Of a DNA stretch of 64,000 nucleotides, positions 37,541-47,452 are shown one piece after another. Location of the stretch: positions 28,952 through 92,951 of the forward strand of contig NZ_CAJHAR010000013.1 in the NCBI RefSeq assembly GCF_904846415.1, given 5' to 3'. Source of the stretch: Psychrobacter piscatorii (GTDB lineage: Bacteria > Pseudomonadota > Gammaproteobacteria > Pseudomonadales > Moraxellaceae). The stretch's first letter is position 1, and every line of letters begins with the position of its first letter. The notes below the pieces were generated by a model. That model was not told the origin of the DNA, did not search any database, and worked only from the letters and a program-made list of their open reading frames with translations. The position numbers and the translations under genes are program-made.

Positions 37541-40500
37541 GCGCTGGTGGTAATGGGGCAAGGTAACCAATTAATAGTATTAAGCTACCTGCGCCAAGGA
37601 AGGAAATCACTCGCCAAATTGCCTCGGTCTGTGACAAATCGACCAAGACCAGCTTAAGTACGACGATACCTAACAACCCAATACCCATAAACCAAAGCGC
37701 GCGCTGCCAATAGCGGCTGGCGAGGATGGTGGCAACCAATGCCAAGAGCGTCCATAAAATCGTCAATCCTGTTTGTACTTGCTCGCTACTCCATGCACCG
37801 CCCTGGGCACCGTCCCAAAGTGGTGTACCGATAAAGGCGTGTAGCGTTCTGACCAACATGCTGGATAGCAACCAAAAGCTGATAAGCCCTAATATGATTA
37901 GGAGGTTTTCAGCGGTAAATATGCGCTTAGATTTGGCAGCTATACTCGACTCGACAACGGTTTCATTGTGACGGCGTTGGCTGATGTAGTACAGACTAAA
38001 ACCAACCGATAGCGTCAGCCACGAGGTGATGTCATATAGGTTCACTAACGGAAAATAGGGCAGTCCCCAAGTCACACCATCATAAGACCAGTTGGTAAGA
38101 ATAACCCACAGTAAAGCAATGGGAGCAAAGATGGCGGCGCATCCTAACAGTGCCTGTTGCCAATCAAACCAGTACAGCAGACCTTGTTCTGAAGCTTTAT
38201 TAGTTGATGCATTTTCTTTATTTTTATTAATATAACGATGATTGAACCATAACCCAAACAATATGAATGTCGCTGAAAACAAGATAGCCATCACGCCATC
38301 AGAGTCTGGTAGGCCATAATGCGCAGCCGCAGCAATCAGCAACAGCCCTGTACCGAGCCAGGTTACCTCAGTGTAACGTGCCGTGTTTTTAGTATCAGAC
38401 CAAGTTTTTAGCCATAGCTGGCCTATCAGTAACCAGCCAATTATCAAACCTATGAATACCAACCACTCCGCTGTTACCCACGTTAGATTTCGCTCAAATT
38501 TTTGTGGCAGTTGCAGTACTAGCATGAAGTAGAACAGGGCTAGTAATCCACGACTCAGCTGTCTAACTTCCGCCCACGGACGATAGCGGTTGATGACCCA
38601 ATAAGCGATCAAGCTGATGAGTGCTGACAGCGCAATGACTGTCGTATCTGATTGCCAACTATCGAACCAATGATGCAAATCAAGTATCAGCACTTGTAAT
38701 ATCCACGCCATCGCCGTCAATGTTAAAAATTTTATCAGCCTAGGGCTGTTCCAGACGAGTTTGAACGCATAGCTTTGATGATTGATAGCGTTCAGCCATT
38801 GCTGTGCTGCTTGATCATTGATACCCAGTGCATGAGCGTAATTGGTCATCGTATCTGATGGGTTGTCACGCTTTTGTACCTTTGTGGCAGAAGGCGTTAT
38901 AGCGTCACGATTTTGACTATTACTGTTATCTAGCTTATTCATCAACATCGCAGGGGAGTTGTTAGCGCGTAAGATAAAGGCGGTCGCCAGATAACTGAGC
39001 GCTGAAATACTAAAGGCTAAAACGGGATAGTCTTTGATAGAAAATATCGCGGTGGTCAAGAGCATACCGATACTGACGAGCTGCAATAGTAGGCCAAACA
39101 ATACTGACCATGACCGCAGTGAACGCCTGCCAAACCACACCAGAGCAAGTCCCTGTACTGACCAACCAAAAGCAATCCATTCCGCATCTAGCGCCAGCGG
39201 AATCACCAGTGCCAAAAACCCAAATCCTAAAGCCAGCATGCCTTCAGTGATTAAGGCATAGCGCTCACTACGCTGGATAAACAACCATCCCAGCCCAACA
39301 TAGACAGTCGCCAAAATCGCGCTAGTGATGGTCAGGGCATTAGGAATCTTATCAAGTAAAGCAGAAAGTAAGCCAAAAGACAGAAGCGGTACTGAAAACA
39401 GTAAGCCAGTATCGATGGGAAATAAATAGGTATCGTTACCTGCGGTAGATTTATCTAAACGCTTGATATTATTTGTACTATCTATATGGCTAAGAGTTTT
39501 TTCACTGAGTGCGTTATAGGCGATAACTTGCTGCGCATAACGAATGACAACAAATAAGTAAAGCAGCCAGTGTAAGGTTACTAACGCTATCAATGACCAG
39601 CGCTGCGTTTCAATGACGGCGCTCAGGTTTTCGCTGATACCCCAGTAGTATGCCAAGCCAAATGTCACAGTCACACCGAATAGATTTAATATTTTCCAAG
39701 GTCGATAATGAGCAATGACAGCAATCGTGACATTCAATAATAGGTAGTAGCTGAATAGAACGAACAAACTACCCGTATCTTCACTGGTCAAAATCGGCGC
39801 AAAAAATCCACCAGACAACGCTAACAACGCGAGCGGAAAAGCGTTTTGACGTACAGCGAGGGCAATGGTCACAGCAGACAATAATCCAAGCCCAATAAAG
39901 CTTGGAATACTCGGAATGATTTCATAAACACTATAAGCAAAAAAGGTGCTCAAATATGTAATCGCTAAGCCTGCGCCCTGCAGCGTAATCCCATACGAGA
40001 AACGTTTTGCCGTGAGCTTTAACCCAAGTGCTGCCAACGCAAGCCCCGCGATGCCAATTGCCATGAGCTTTGTGGTAATTGAAATCTCGATATATTCGCT
40101 AAGCAATCGCAGCAGTAGCACCACGCCTACTAGCAGTACCAATACGCCAACCCGAACGACGAGATTGCCACCGAAAAACCAGTTTTTGATTGAATGAATG
40201 AGCGACGTCACAATAGGTATTGAGCGTTCATCAGGCTCAATCGGCGCATTTGCTATTTTATTTTTGGCTAGAGTTGGAGTAGTAACAGGCAGTGGCGGTG
40301 GCAATGATGTAGATGACAGGGTTGAAAACGCATCTGTAGACCGCTGTTGTGAATCAAAAATTGCATGCTTAGTAGCATCATTTTTAGCAGTATTGCCTTC
40401 ACTAGCGCTCGCGCGCGTATAAACACGCTCATCAGCCAAATGGGTAGATGAAGCGTTTATACTGCGATTTTTTTGCTGCTCAAGATCCGCTTGTAGTTTT

Positions 40501-40619
40501 ATGACATCGCGGCGCAGATGCGCAATTTGTCGCTTTATCTTGGTGTATAGCGCGACTACCACGATCAATAAAATTGTAAAGGCCAGCCAACCCAACTGGG
40601 TTACCAATAGATATAACAT
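37509..40619 (-). CDS. DUF2339 multi-spanning membrane protein
   Basis: 1036-residue integral membrane protein with one N-terminal helix, a coiled-coil stretch (about 25-55), a long polar Ser/Thr/Asp linker (to about 140) and more than twenty membrane helices. DUF2339 signature segments such as FFGGNLVVRVGVLVLLVGVV and GISLQGAG-like YGITLQGAGLAITYLSTFFA are present. The role of the family is not known; it is large and conserved in many gammaproteobacteria. A further low-complexity cytoplasmic loop occurs around residues 575-605. Confidence 0.85.
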   Translation of the reverse strand: MLYLLVTQLGWLAFTILLIVVVALYTKIKRQIAHLRRDVIKLQADLEQQKNRSINASSTHLADERVYTRASASEGNTAKNDATKHAIFDSQQRSTDAFSTLSSTSLPPPLPVTTPTLAKNKIANAPIEPDERSIPIVTSLIHSIKNWFFGGNLVVRVGVLVLLVGVVLLLRLLSEYIEISITTKLMAIGIAGLALAALGLKLTAKRFSYGITLQGAGLAITYLSTFFAYSVYEIIPSIPSFIGLGLLSAVTIALAVRQNAFPLALLALSGGFFAPILTSEDTGSLFVLFSYYLLLNVTIAVIAHYRPWKILNLFGVTVTFGLAYYWGISENLSAVIETQRWSLIALVTLHWLLYLFVVIRYAQQVIAYNALSEKTLSHIDSTNNIKRLDKSTAGNDTYLFPIDTGLLFSVPLLSFGLLSALLDKIPNALTITSAILATVYVGLGWLFIQRSERYALITEGMLALGFGFLALVIPLALDAEWIAFGWSVQGLALVWFGRRSLRSWSVLFGLLLQLVSIGMLLTTAIFSIKDYPVLAFSISALSYLATAFILRANNSPAMLMNKLDNSNSQNRDAITPSATKVQKRDNPSDTMTNYAHALGINDQAAQQWLNAINHQSYAFKLVWNSPRLIKFLTLTAMAWILQVLILDLHHWFDSWQSDTTVIALSALISLIAYWVINRYRPWAEVRQLSRGLLALFYFMLVLQLPQKFERNLTWVTAEWLVFIGLIIGWLLIGQLWLKTWSDTKNTARYTEVTWLGTGLLLIAAAAHYGLPDSDGVMAILFSATFILFGLWFNHRYINKNKENASTNKASEQGLLYWFDWQQALLGCAAIFAPIALLWVILTNWSYDGVTWGLPYFPLVNLYDITSWLTLSVGFSLYYISQRRHNETVVESSIAAKSKRIFTAENLLIILGLISFWLLSSMLVRTLHAFIGTPLWDGAQGGAWSSEQVQTGLTILWTLLALVATILASRYWQRALWFMGIGLLGIVVLKLVLVDLSQTEAIWRVISFLGAGSLILLIGYLAPLPPAHEETEDQNQA

Positions 40620-40734
40620 CTTCGTCGCTCAATCCAATTGACAGTAATGTGATAATGACGTGATTTGCTAAGAAGCACAAGGCTGCTCTGATTACTCACC
40701 CAAAAGATCATTGATAAAACAAGACTCAAAATAA

Positions 40735-40763
40735 AAGGGCAGCTTAATAGTTAAGCTGCCCTT
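40735..40763. terminator. Terminator of the dienelactone hydrolase gene
   Basis: AAGGGCAGCTTAA and TTAAGCTGCCCTT form a 13-base stem with a 3-base loop; TTTTATTTT follows on the minus strand. Confidence 0.85.
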
Positions 40764-40790
40764 CTTGATGAGTTTTATACCAAATCGTTT

Positions 40791-41528
40791 TTATGCCAAA
40801 TTGGCTTTCATAAACTCAAGCATATTTTCCCAGCTTTGCTTAGCAGCTGCTTCGTTATAGCCAAGATCTACTTCATTTTTTTCAGCACGCTCATCGGCAT
40901 GTGGGTTGGTAAAGCCATGCTTAGCATTGTCATAGACATCAATAGTGTAATCTACGTCAGCTGCGTCTAGCTCTGATTTTAGGCCTTCGATGGCATCCAT
41001 TGATACCATTGAATCATCACGACCATGGGCGACCAGTACTTTTGCAGTGAAGTTTTTGTCTGCTGGTTGTTTTGGCGTTGGGTTACCATGGAAGGTAGCA
41101 ACCGCTTTTAGCGGCATGCCTTCGCGAGCCATGTCTAGGACAACTTTACCACCGAAGCAGTAACCGATTGCGCCTAGATTGTCACCGTCAACTGATAACT
41201 GATCGCTAAAGTCGTTCAAAATCAAGCGGCAGCGTGCCATTAGCATGTCTTGATCAGCAAGCACTTGCTCCATCCACATGTTCGCTTGTGCGGCATCGGT
41301 AGTGAGTTTGCCTTCGCCATAAACGTCCATTGCGACCGCTGCATAACCAGCTTCTGCCAAACGCTCTACTACTGATTTTGGATGATCGACCACGCCCCAC
41401 CATTCTGGTGCGACCAAGATACCTGATACTGGATTATCATCAGAAGCGTTCTCTGGTAGTGCCACATAGCTGATGAGTTCAACACCATTTTCGGTGGTAC
41501 TGATTAACTCGAAAGTCTTAACTGACAT
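40791..41528 (-). CDS. Dienelactone hydrolase family protein
   Basis: 245-residue alpha/beta hydrolase of the dienelactone hydrolase family. The triad is visible: nucleophile Cys in GYCFGGKVVLD, acid Asp in HGRDDSMV and His in AKHGFTNPHA. The genomic context does not include other chlorocatechol genes, so a generic carboxymethylenebutenolidase-like role with an unknown ester or lactone substrate is more likely. AAGGA precedes the ATG by 7 bases. It is divergent from the YcgN-like gene. Confidence 0.88.
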   Translation of the reverse strand: MSVKTFELISTTENGVELISYVALPENASDDNPVSGILVAPEWWGVVDHPKSVVERLAEAGYAAVAMDVYGEGKLTTDAAQANMWMEQVLADQDMLMARCRLILNDFSDQLSVDGDNLGAIGYCFGGKVVLDMAREGMPLKAVATFHGNPTPKQPADKNFTAKVLVAHGRDDSMVSMDAIEGLKSELDAADVDYTIDVYDNAKHGFTNPHADERAEKNEVDLGYNEAAAKQSWENMLEFMKANLA

Positions 41529-41672
41529 ATGATTGTCCTTTTTTATGTTATGAGTTTTAATTATTCGTCATTGTGATGGTTCGTTTTCTAACTCGTACTA
41601 CCTTAACGCCCATATCTAGCAAAAACAGCTATAATAGTGTAACGCTCTTTATCAAAATGCTACTGCGATCCT

Positions 41673-42266
41673 ATGACTATAAATTTCTTAAACAAAAATG
41701 ATGAACAATCAGACTTGCATTCAGGCGTCAATCCAGATGGTAAGCTTGCGCAGTCGGTAAGTTTGTTTCCTGATAGTGCGGACTCTGATTCTAATTCTGA
41801 GCCACTACGCCCGCAGTTTTGGTCAAGATTTGCCTTAAACGAGCTAAACCATAGCGAATGGGAAGCGTTGTGTGATGGCTGCGGTAGCTGCTGCTTAATC
41901 AAATACATCGATAATGATGATGACGAAAAGCTGGTCGAGTATACCGATGTGACGTGTCAGCTGATGGACTGCGCGACAGGATACTGTCAACACTACGCGA
42001 CGCGCCAAGAGCATGTACCAGATTGTATTCAACTGACTATGGACAACTTGCCCAACATGATGTGGCTACCATCGCATTGCGCCTATAAGCGGTTGTATAA
42101 AGGACAGAATTTGCCAAGCTGGCATCTATTATTGACTCAGGATGCGGTGGTCACACAACACGAGATGCGTGCGGCCAATGTGGGTGTCGCTGGCCGCTGT
42201 GTGTCGGAGATTGGCATGTCTGATGAAGAAATGGAAACACGTGTGGTGAATTGGGTGAATCCATAA
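41673..42266 (+). CDS. YcgN/UPF0260 cysteine-cluster protein
   Basis: 197-residue protein of the YcgN (UPF0260) family. The diagnostic CDGCGSCC cluster is followed by spaced cysteines in DVTCQLMDCATGYCQHY and a late HCAYKRLYKGQNLPSWHLL. These cysteines suggest an iron-sulfur or zinc-binding protein. Function is not established. The first 45 residues are polar and not conserved in the family, so the true start could be a little further downstream. Confidence 0.83.
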   Translation: MTINFLNKNDEQSDLHSGVNPDGKLAQSVSLFPDSADSDSNSEPLRPQFWSRFALNELNHSEWEALCDGCGSCCLIKYIDNDDDEKLVEYTDVTCQLMDCATGYCQHYATRQEHVPDCIQLTMDNLPNMMWLPSHCAYKRLYKGQNLPSWHLLLTQDAVVTQHEMRAANVGVAGRCVSEIGMSDEEMETRVVNWVNP

Positions 42267-42289
42267 TTTCTATAGGGCAGATTATCACG

Positions 42290-43645
42290 CTAATAAGATG
42301 CCTGAGCAGTCGATTTGGCCTGTGCTTCAGCACTAGATTGAGAGTCGGCCAGTGGTGGTATCGGAATATCTTGACGAATTTGCCGAGAGAACTCACGGCT
42401 ATTGGCAATAGAGTGCAGGTTATTGAAGCCACTCGATTTTGGATTAATATGGGTGCGCTCATACCACGTATCCATTGACCAAGGCTGGTTTTGCTTTTCA
42501 GGCGCAGCATCCAGCATACCGACATCATATAGATAGTTTGGCAGCCAGCCAGAGACCCAAATCCGATAATCCCACGGCAGGCGATCGCCACTGACGATAC
42601 GCGCCATATAAAAGATAATATTAGTACAGTTACTCGTCAACGTGTTATACCAAGCGGGTTTGGTATTCAGCTCATCCATTGCCGTTAGGTAAGATTCAAA
42701 CAACGATCTCACCTCATGTTGCTGCAAATTGCTGATAGGAAACAGATAGACTTGCTCACCGCGTGCATTGCTGCGAGTGTAAATAATATCGCGCTCTTCT
42801 GCGGCAATCAGACTCAGCTCATACCGTCGAAAAAATCCCGCCAGTGCCGAAAACGACTCGCCATTTTCTTTACGAATCTCAAATGAGAAGGCAAGTGGTC
42901 TATCGTCTTCAAAGCGAAAACTGACCAAAGTATGAGCGATCAGTGGCCCCATCCAGTAAGAGTTGGTTACATCAACGCCAGAGAGTTTAGATAAATCAAT
43001 CGTGCGCGTCTCCCAATGCTCTGTGGCGTCTTCTTTATTCTGCCAATCAAAATTACGGACATTGGTTAAGGTAATCAAATCAGGGTTGGTCGCATCGCGC
43101 TCATAAGAGACTTGCTGGTCGACCTCAGCCATCCAATCACGCTCTTGCTGGGGTACGATAGAAAAAAACCAGCCTAGACCTATGAGCCAAGTTGCTCCGT
43201 ATAAACCAATAAGCCACTTAGTAGCTGTATTTTTAGACGCTATATTTTTAAGTGCTGTATTTTTAGGTGCTGTGTATTTACCAACCGACTTTTTGCCAAT
43301 GGACGCTCTACCAGCCGATGAGCTACTGAGCAGTATCTTTGTGACTGTATGCCAATAACGCGTACCAAGCAGTGCGGCTAATATACCCACGATGATGATT
43401 GTTGCAAGCCAAGTGAGTACGGAGCTTATCCCGTACTGATACCAAATCGCTAATAGCAACCACACTGCTGATAGCAATATTGTGATTGCGATCAAAAAAA
43501 TCACGAGACGATGTCGCCATGTCGGTCTTGGTGGTTTGTTATCTGCTAATCTGTTGTCCAAATCGCGACTGACAGAATGGCTGTCTGCAAGCTGGCTGCG
43601 TGAACGCGATGATAATAAGCGGGAAAAAACGGAGCGTAGCGACAT
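42290..43645 (-). CDS. DUF4105 membrane protein
   Basis: 451-residue inner-membrane protein. Three N-terminal membrane helices are separated by a loop that contains a Lys/Asn/Thr/Ala repeat, then a periplasmic DUF4105 domain with TSNCTNIIFYMARI (Cys-containing, papain-like or NlpC-related motif is possible) and ELSLIAAEERDIIYTRSNARGE. The DUF4105 family is conserved in envelope biology, function unknown. The gene could start at ATG 43645 or, by an in-frame TTG at 43684, 13 residues earlier; neither has a good ribosome site. It contains a 15-base tandem repeat (43224-43283). Confidence 0.75.
   Translation of the reverse strand: MSLRSVFSRLLSSRSRSQLADSHSVSRDLDNRLADNKPPRPTWRHRLVIFLIAITILLSAVWLLLAIWYQYGISSVLTWLATIIIVGILAALLGTRYWHTVTKILLSSSSAGRASIGKKSVGKYTAPKNTALKNIASKNTATKWLIGLYGATWLIGLGWFFSIVPQQERDWMAEVDQQVSYERDATNPDLITLTNVRNFDWQNKEDATEHWETRTIDLSKLSGVDVTNSYWMGPLIAHTLVSFRFEDDRPLAFSFEIRKENGESFSALAGFFRRYELSLIAAEERDIIYTRSNARGEQVYLFPISNLQQHEVRSLFESYLTAMDELNTKPAWYNTLTSNCTNIIFYMARIVSGDRLPWDYRIWVSGWLPNYLYDVGMLDAAPEKQNQPWSMDTWYERTHINPKSSGFNNLHSIANSREFSRQIRQDIPIPPLADSQSSAEAQAKSTAQASY
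43224..43283. repeat. 15-base tandem repeat inside the DUF4105 gene
   Basis: Three full units starting GCT(G/A)TATTTTTA (43224, 43239 and 43254) and a diverged fourth (43269). They encode the peptide repeats TAPKN, TALKN, IASKN and TATKW in a cytoplasmic loop. Confidence 0.8.
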
Positions 43646-43908
43646 AAAGTTTGTTTTGATAAATAATGGCTTTGACCATAGCAAAGTTTATAACACACTG
43701 ACAATACAATTTGAGTGAATTTGTCGTTGAATGTCGGTGAGGCTTGCGATAAAGTGAAGCTAAATTGTGCTGGTATGTCTGTTGTTTGTTACACAGATAA
43801 TGATAAGCTCGCTGTTTTATTCGGCGCTTTTGTCCCCATCTAGGCTCTACTTATCTTATGAACGGTTATTCTAATTGCCATTAACTAAAGAGGTTAAATC
43901 ACACCACC

Positions 43909-44808
43909 ATGTCTGACGACACTCCCAGCCCGAGTAGTTGGTCGATGCGCGGCTTAAAACGCTGGCTATCGACCGCCCCCGAAACCCGTGATGAATTAAT
44001 TCGTCTGGTACAAGACTCGCGCCAGTTTTTAGAGCCCGATACGGTCGATATGTTAGAAGGCGTGCTCGATCTGCCGGCGACACAAGTGCGCGAAATCATG
44101 ACACCGCGACCGCAAGTGATTGGTCTGCACGAAAGCACTAGCCTTGACGAAGTGATGGATATCATTCTTGATACGACGCACTCGCGCTATCCTGTTTTTG
44201 ACAGTCAAGATGATGATGCCGTTATTGGCATCCTATTGGCAAAAGATTTGATTCCTATATTGGTGCACATGGTACGCAACCAAGAAGACAAAATCGATAG
44301 CAAACGTCTAAAAGACTTGGTGCGTCAGCCATTATATATCAGTGAAACAGCTCGTTCTGATACCCTGCTGCGCTCATTGCAGCGCACGCAAGTGCATATG
44401 GCGATCGTCGTCGATGAGTTTGGCAACTTTGGTGGTGTCGTTACCATGGAAGACTTGTTAGAGGAAATCGTTGGTGACATCGTTGATGAGCATGATGACT
44501 TTGATGAAGATAGCGATATTAATAACATCGTCGCTGATCCTGAAAAGCCAAACACATGGCGTGTCCAAGCATCTACGGTGATTGAGGACTGTAATGATGA
44601 GCTTGGCAGTCGTTTTGATGATACTGATGTCGACACGATGGGCGGTCTGGTCATGCAAGCACTCGGTTTCGTTGGTGATTTGGAGGGTGAGAGCGTGGTG
44701 ATAGATGATTGGCAAATCACAATCACTGATGTGGAAGGCCGCTTTATACAAAATCTAGAGCTGACCAAAACCAATGGGGATCAGCAGATACTGATAGGCA
44801 GCCATTAA
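43909..44808 (+). CDS. corC: CorC/HlyC family CBS-domain protein
   Basis: 299-residue protein with a pair of CBS domains (about residues 65-190) that bind nucleotides and a C-terminal CorC_HlyC domain (about 205-290). In E. coli and Salmonella CorC is linked to cobalt and magnesium efflux. Conserved starts such as REIMTPRPQVIGL and HMAIVVDEFGNFGGVVTMEDLLEEIVGDI are intact. No membrane helices are seen, so it is the soluble CorC branch. It lies directly upstream of lnt, the known order in gammaproteobacteria. Confidence 0.9.
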   Translation: MSDDTPSPSSWSMRGLKRWLSTAPETRDELIRLVQDSRQFLEPDTVDMLEGVLDLPATQVREIMTPRPQVIGLHESTSLDEVMDIILDTTHSRYPVFDSQDDDAVIGILLAKDLIPILVHMVRNQEDKIDSKRLKDLVRQPLYISETARSDTLLRSLQRTQVHMAIVVDEFGNFGGVVTMEDLLEEIVGDIVDEHDDFDEDSDINNIVADPEKPNTWRVQASTVIEDCNDELGSRFDDTDVDTMGGLVMQALGFVGDLEGESVVIDDWQITITDVEGRFIQNLELTKTNGDQQILIGSH

Positions 44809-44865
44809 TTCGCTTTTATTCCCATAATTAGTAATTAGTGATAAAACATTCTTAGCAAGCCCAAT

Positions 44866-44895
44866 AAAAAACACGATGAACCATCGTGTTTTTTG
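44866..44895 (+). terminator. Terminator after corC
   Basis: AAAAAACACGATG and CATCGTGTTTTTT form a 13-base stem with a 3-base loop, followed by a T-run. Confidence 0.85.
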
Positions 44896-45084
44896 CTTTC
44901 TGTCTTTTGTATTTTGGTATGAGATTTTCGCTACGCAAATTTACCCATTAATCGGTTTTGGCTGGTATCATGGGTGGATTTTATTTGTGGTCCTGCATAG
45001 AGCATTATGCAGTCAGTTTCTGCTTGGGGTTTGTCTCAGTGCTGAGCTGTAAAATTTTGAAAAATATGGTCTTGGATAACTGCT

Positions 45085-46659
45085 ATGCGTCTGTCTACTG
45101 TTGATTTACAAAAACGCCTGAACCCTAAACAGCCAAAAGGCTTACATCTGGGACTGACGGTACTGATCGCTTTGCTGGCAGGAGGCGCTTTCACACTTGC
45201 GCTCGCGCCTTACGGGATTTGGCCAGTTGCGTTGGTATCACCTGCCATTTTATATGCGCTATTGATGCCAGAGATGACAGGTCGCCGCGCCTTCCTCATT
45301 GGGCAGGCATATGGTACGGGGCTTTGGTGTGTGGGTGCGTTTTGGCTGTACACATCCATCCATGTCTATGGTTCGACGCCCGTATGGCTTGCGCTGATTA
45401 TGATTGCGCTGATGGGTCTCGGCATGGGGTTATTCCATGGCTTTTTGGCGCTGATTTTTAATCGAGTGGTTGGCAAGCAGCCATTATCTTTTGCTGCGCT
45501 TTGGATACTCCAAGAGTGGATGAAAACGTGGCTATTCACAGGCTTTCCTTGGCTATTCGTCGGTTATGCATTTACTGAGCAATATTGGTTGTCATCCTTG
45601 GCGCCTGTTGCGGGTGTCTTCGCGATTTCTTTTGTGGCGGTGCTACTGGCTGCCAGTATCGTTGAGCTATTGCGTCGCCGCGCAGGCTATATGATTCCGT
45701 CGATAGCCTTGTTGGTTGTTAGCTGCTCGCTATGGTTGATCAATCCGCAGTGGACCAAACCAAAAGGCACGCCTGATTTATCAGTGTCTTTGATTCAAGG
45801 CAATATCCCGCAAGATCTAAAATGGCTTACTGAGTATCAAATAGAAACCCTAAAAATCTACGCAACCTTGACTCGAGATGAGTGGGGGCGTGACATTGTG
45901 CTGTGGCCTGAGTCATCTATTCCGATGTTTCAGACAGAAGCGGTCGGTTTTATCAATGAAATGGTCAAAATGGCCAAAGAGACGGACACAACATGGGTGA
46001 CGGGCATTCCTTATAAAGACGAAGCCGCGTTTGATGCCAGTAAAGATAAATATGCGCCGTTTTATAATAGTGTGGTAGCGCTAGGGGCTCAGGCAGATGG
46101 TTTGTATAAAAAACAACGTCTGGTACCCTTTGGTGAATATATTCCGTTTGAAGGTGTGCTTGATATCCTGCCAAATCTGGCAGGCAGCCAAGACATCATG
46201 AGCTATAGCCGCGGCAGTGATCATCAGTCACCGCTGCGTGTACGAGGCCATAATTTGGGGGCAGCTATTTGCTATGAAGTCGCGTATCCAGATACCACGC
46301 GCAAAAACGCGATTGGCACAGACTTTTTATTGACCATCTCAAACGATGCGTGGTTCGGTACGTCGGCAGGCCCGCTACAGCATCTGCAAATGGTACAGAT
46401 GCGCGCGCTCGAAAATGGTCGCTGGTTTATGCGTGCGACCAACACGGGAGTGACAGCTATTATCGATCATAAAGGTCGCATCGTAGCGCGTGCTCCGCAG
46501 TTTGAGCGCACCGTACTACGCGGTAATATACAGGCACGCGTTGGTAATACGCCGTTTATGCGTTTTGGCCAATATCCTATTTTGTTTATTATGGCGCTGC
46601 TGCTGATACTGAGTTACTTAGGTAAGCGTCCGAAGACGTCAGTACGTTTGAGTAAATAA
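45085..46659 (+). CDS. lnt: Apolipoprotein N-acyltransferase
   Basis: 524-residue inner-membrane enzyme that N-acylates lipoproteins, the last step of lipoprotein maturation. Eight hydrophobic segments fill the N-terminal half and one closes the C-terminus. The periplasmic carbon-nitrogen hydrolase domain carries the catalytic triad: Glu in WPESSIP, Lys in KKQRLVPFGEYIP and Cys in AICYEVAYP. It follows corC as in E. coli, but a terminator between them suggests a separate promoter. Several lipoproteins in this window would be its substrates. Confidence 0.95.
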   Translation: MRLSTVDLQKRLNPKQPKGLHLGLTVLIALLAGGAFTLALAPYGIWPVALVSPAILYALLMPEMTGRRAFLIGQAYGTGLWCVGAFWLYTSIHVYGSTPVWLALIMIALMGLGMGLFHGFLALIFNRVVGKQPLSFAALWILQEWMKTWLFTGFPWLFVGYAFTEQYWLSSLAPVAGVFAISFVAVLLAASIVELLRRRAGYMIPSIALLVVSCSLWLINPQWTKPKGTPDLSVSLIQGNIPQDLKWLTEYQIETLKIYATLTRDEWGRDIVLWPESSIPMFQTEAVGFINEMVKMAKETDTTWVTGIPYKDEAAFDASKDKYAPFYNSVVALGAQADGLYKKQRLVPFGEYIPFEGVLDILPNLAGSQDIMSYSRGSDHQSPLRVRGHNLGAAICYEVAYPDTTRKNAIGTDFLLTISNDAWFGTSAGPLQHLQMVQMRALENGRWFMRATNTGVTAIIDHKGRIVARAPQFERTVLRGNIQARVGNTPFMRFGQYPILFIMALLLILSYLGKRPKTSVRLSK

Positions 46660-46701
46660 CTGTCATCAACGCTAAAAGCGAATAGTAAAATTGTCGATAA
46701 T

Positions 46702-46727
46702 AAACCCTTTAAATACTTAAGGGTTTT
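46702..46727 (+). terminator. Terminator of lnt
   Basis: AAACCCTT (46702-46709) and AAGGGTTT (46719-46726) with a 9-base loop and a short T-run. Confidence 0.6.
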
Positions 46728-46755
46728 CACAAATCAGTATAAATTGCGATATAAT
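46726..46755 (+). promoter_or_regulatory. Candidate promoter of the Ala/acid-rich membrane protein gene
   Basis: TTCACA (46726-46731), 18-base spacer, TATAAT (46750-46755), about 40 bases before the start codon at 46796. Confidence 0.45.
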
Positions 46756-46795
46756 AGGTCAATATTTCAAATATTTTGTGCAAGGTGGATAAGGT

Positions 46796-47257
46796 ATGTC
46801 AGAAGGTATCGTCAATAACAATCCAAAAAAAGAGCTGTTATACACTCTAGGTGGCATTGCCTTATTTTTAGGTATTGTTTTACTTATTGGTATTTCTGCA
46901 TTTTTGCGTCCAGCAGGTGAGCATATTACGGCTACGCCAACGGAAGCATCAGAGGCCGCTGATGAAGCAGAAGCCATTGCTACCGAAGACGCTGCTGCCC
47001 CGACTGAAGCAAATGCTGAAACAGCACCAGCAGATGCAGCAGCACCTGATACGGCCGCAGATGCAACCGTCACACCAGCGACAGATGCAGATAGTGCAGT
47101 CGTCACTGCAGAAGCAGGTACAGCGACCGCTTCTGGTACAGTAAGCCAAGCGGCAGTTGCCGATGCTGATTTAACTGCTGAGCAAGCGGATGGTGACTTA
47201 GATGCTGGGGATGCTGTCGATACTGGTAACGCCGCTGATGAGACAGAAGCACAGTAA
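46796..47257 (+). CDS. Ala/acid-rich single-pass membrane protein
   Basis: 153-residue protein I do not recognise. A short N-terminal cytoplasmic part (KKELLYTL) is followed by one membrane helix (about 16-37), then about 115 residues composed almost only of A, E, D, T and P, with no hydrophobic clusters. It is probably a disordered periplasmic or surface tail. Its composition resembles the lipoprotein at 20357, but I do not see positional similarity. The antisense strand is also open (46759-47106), a by-product of the GCN-rich codons. AAGG lies about 9 bases before the ATG, and a terminator lies downstream. Confidence 0.7.
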   Translation: MSEGIVNNNPKKELLYTLGGIALFLGIVLLIGISAFLRPAGEHITATPTEASEAADEAEAIATEDAAAPTEANAETAPADAAAPDTAADATVTPATDADSAVVTAEAGTATASGTVSQAAVADADLTAEQADGDLDAGDAVDTGNAADETEAQ

Positions 47258-47380
47258 TCCTGATATAGTGACTGACTGTTTATCCAAATAAATAGTGAAA
47301 GTGACTCGCAAGTAACTTAAAAATAAAGCATTTACGAACGGTAATATCACCTTGATAATACGGTTTTTTATAGCGAAAGA

Positions 47381-47416
47381 AAGCTCGCTCTCAGCGATTG
47401 AGAGCGAGCTTTTTTG
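47381..47416 (+). terminator. Terminator of the Ala/acid-rich protein gene
   Basis: AAGCTCGCTCTC and GAGAGCGAGCTT form a 12-base stem with a 7-base loop, then a T-run. Confidence 0.85.
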
Positions 47417-47452
47417 TGGGTATTTGTGTAATTTTTAGCCAACTTTTTCTTT

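Noticed and set aside
43684..43684. TTG start giving 13 more residues of the DUF4105 protein
   Set aside because: No ribosome site and no family reason to extend; kept the ATG at 43645.
46759..47106. 115-codon frame opposite the Ala/acid-rich membrane protein gene
   Set aside because: Same effect; the plus-strand frame has a signal-like helix and ribosome site, this one does not.
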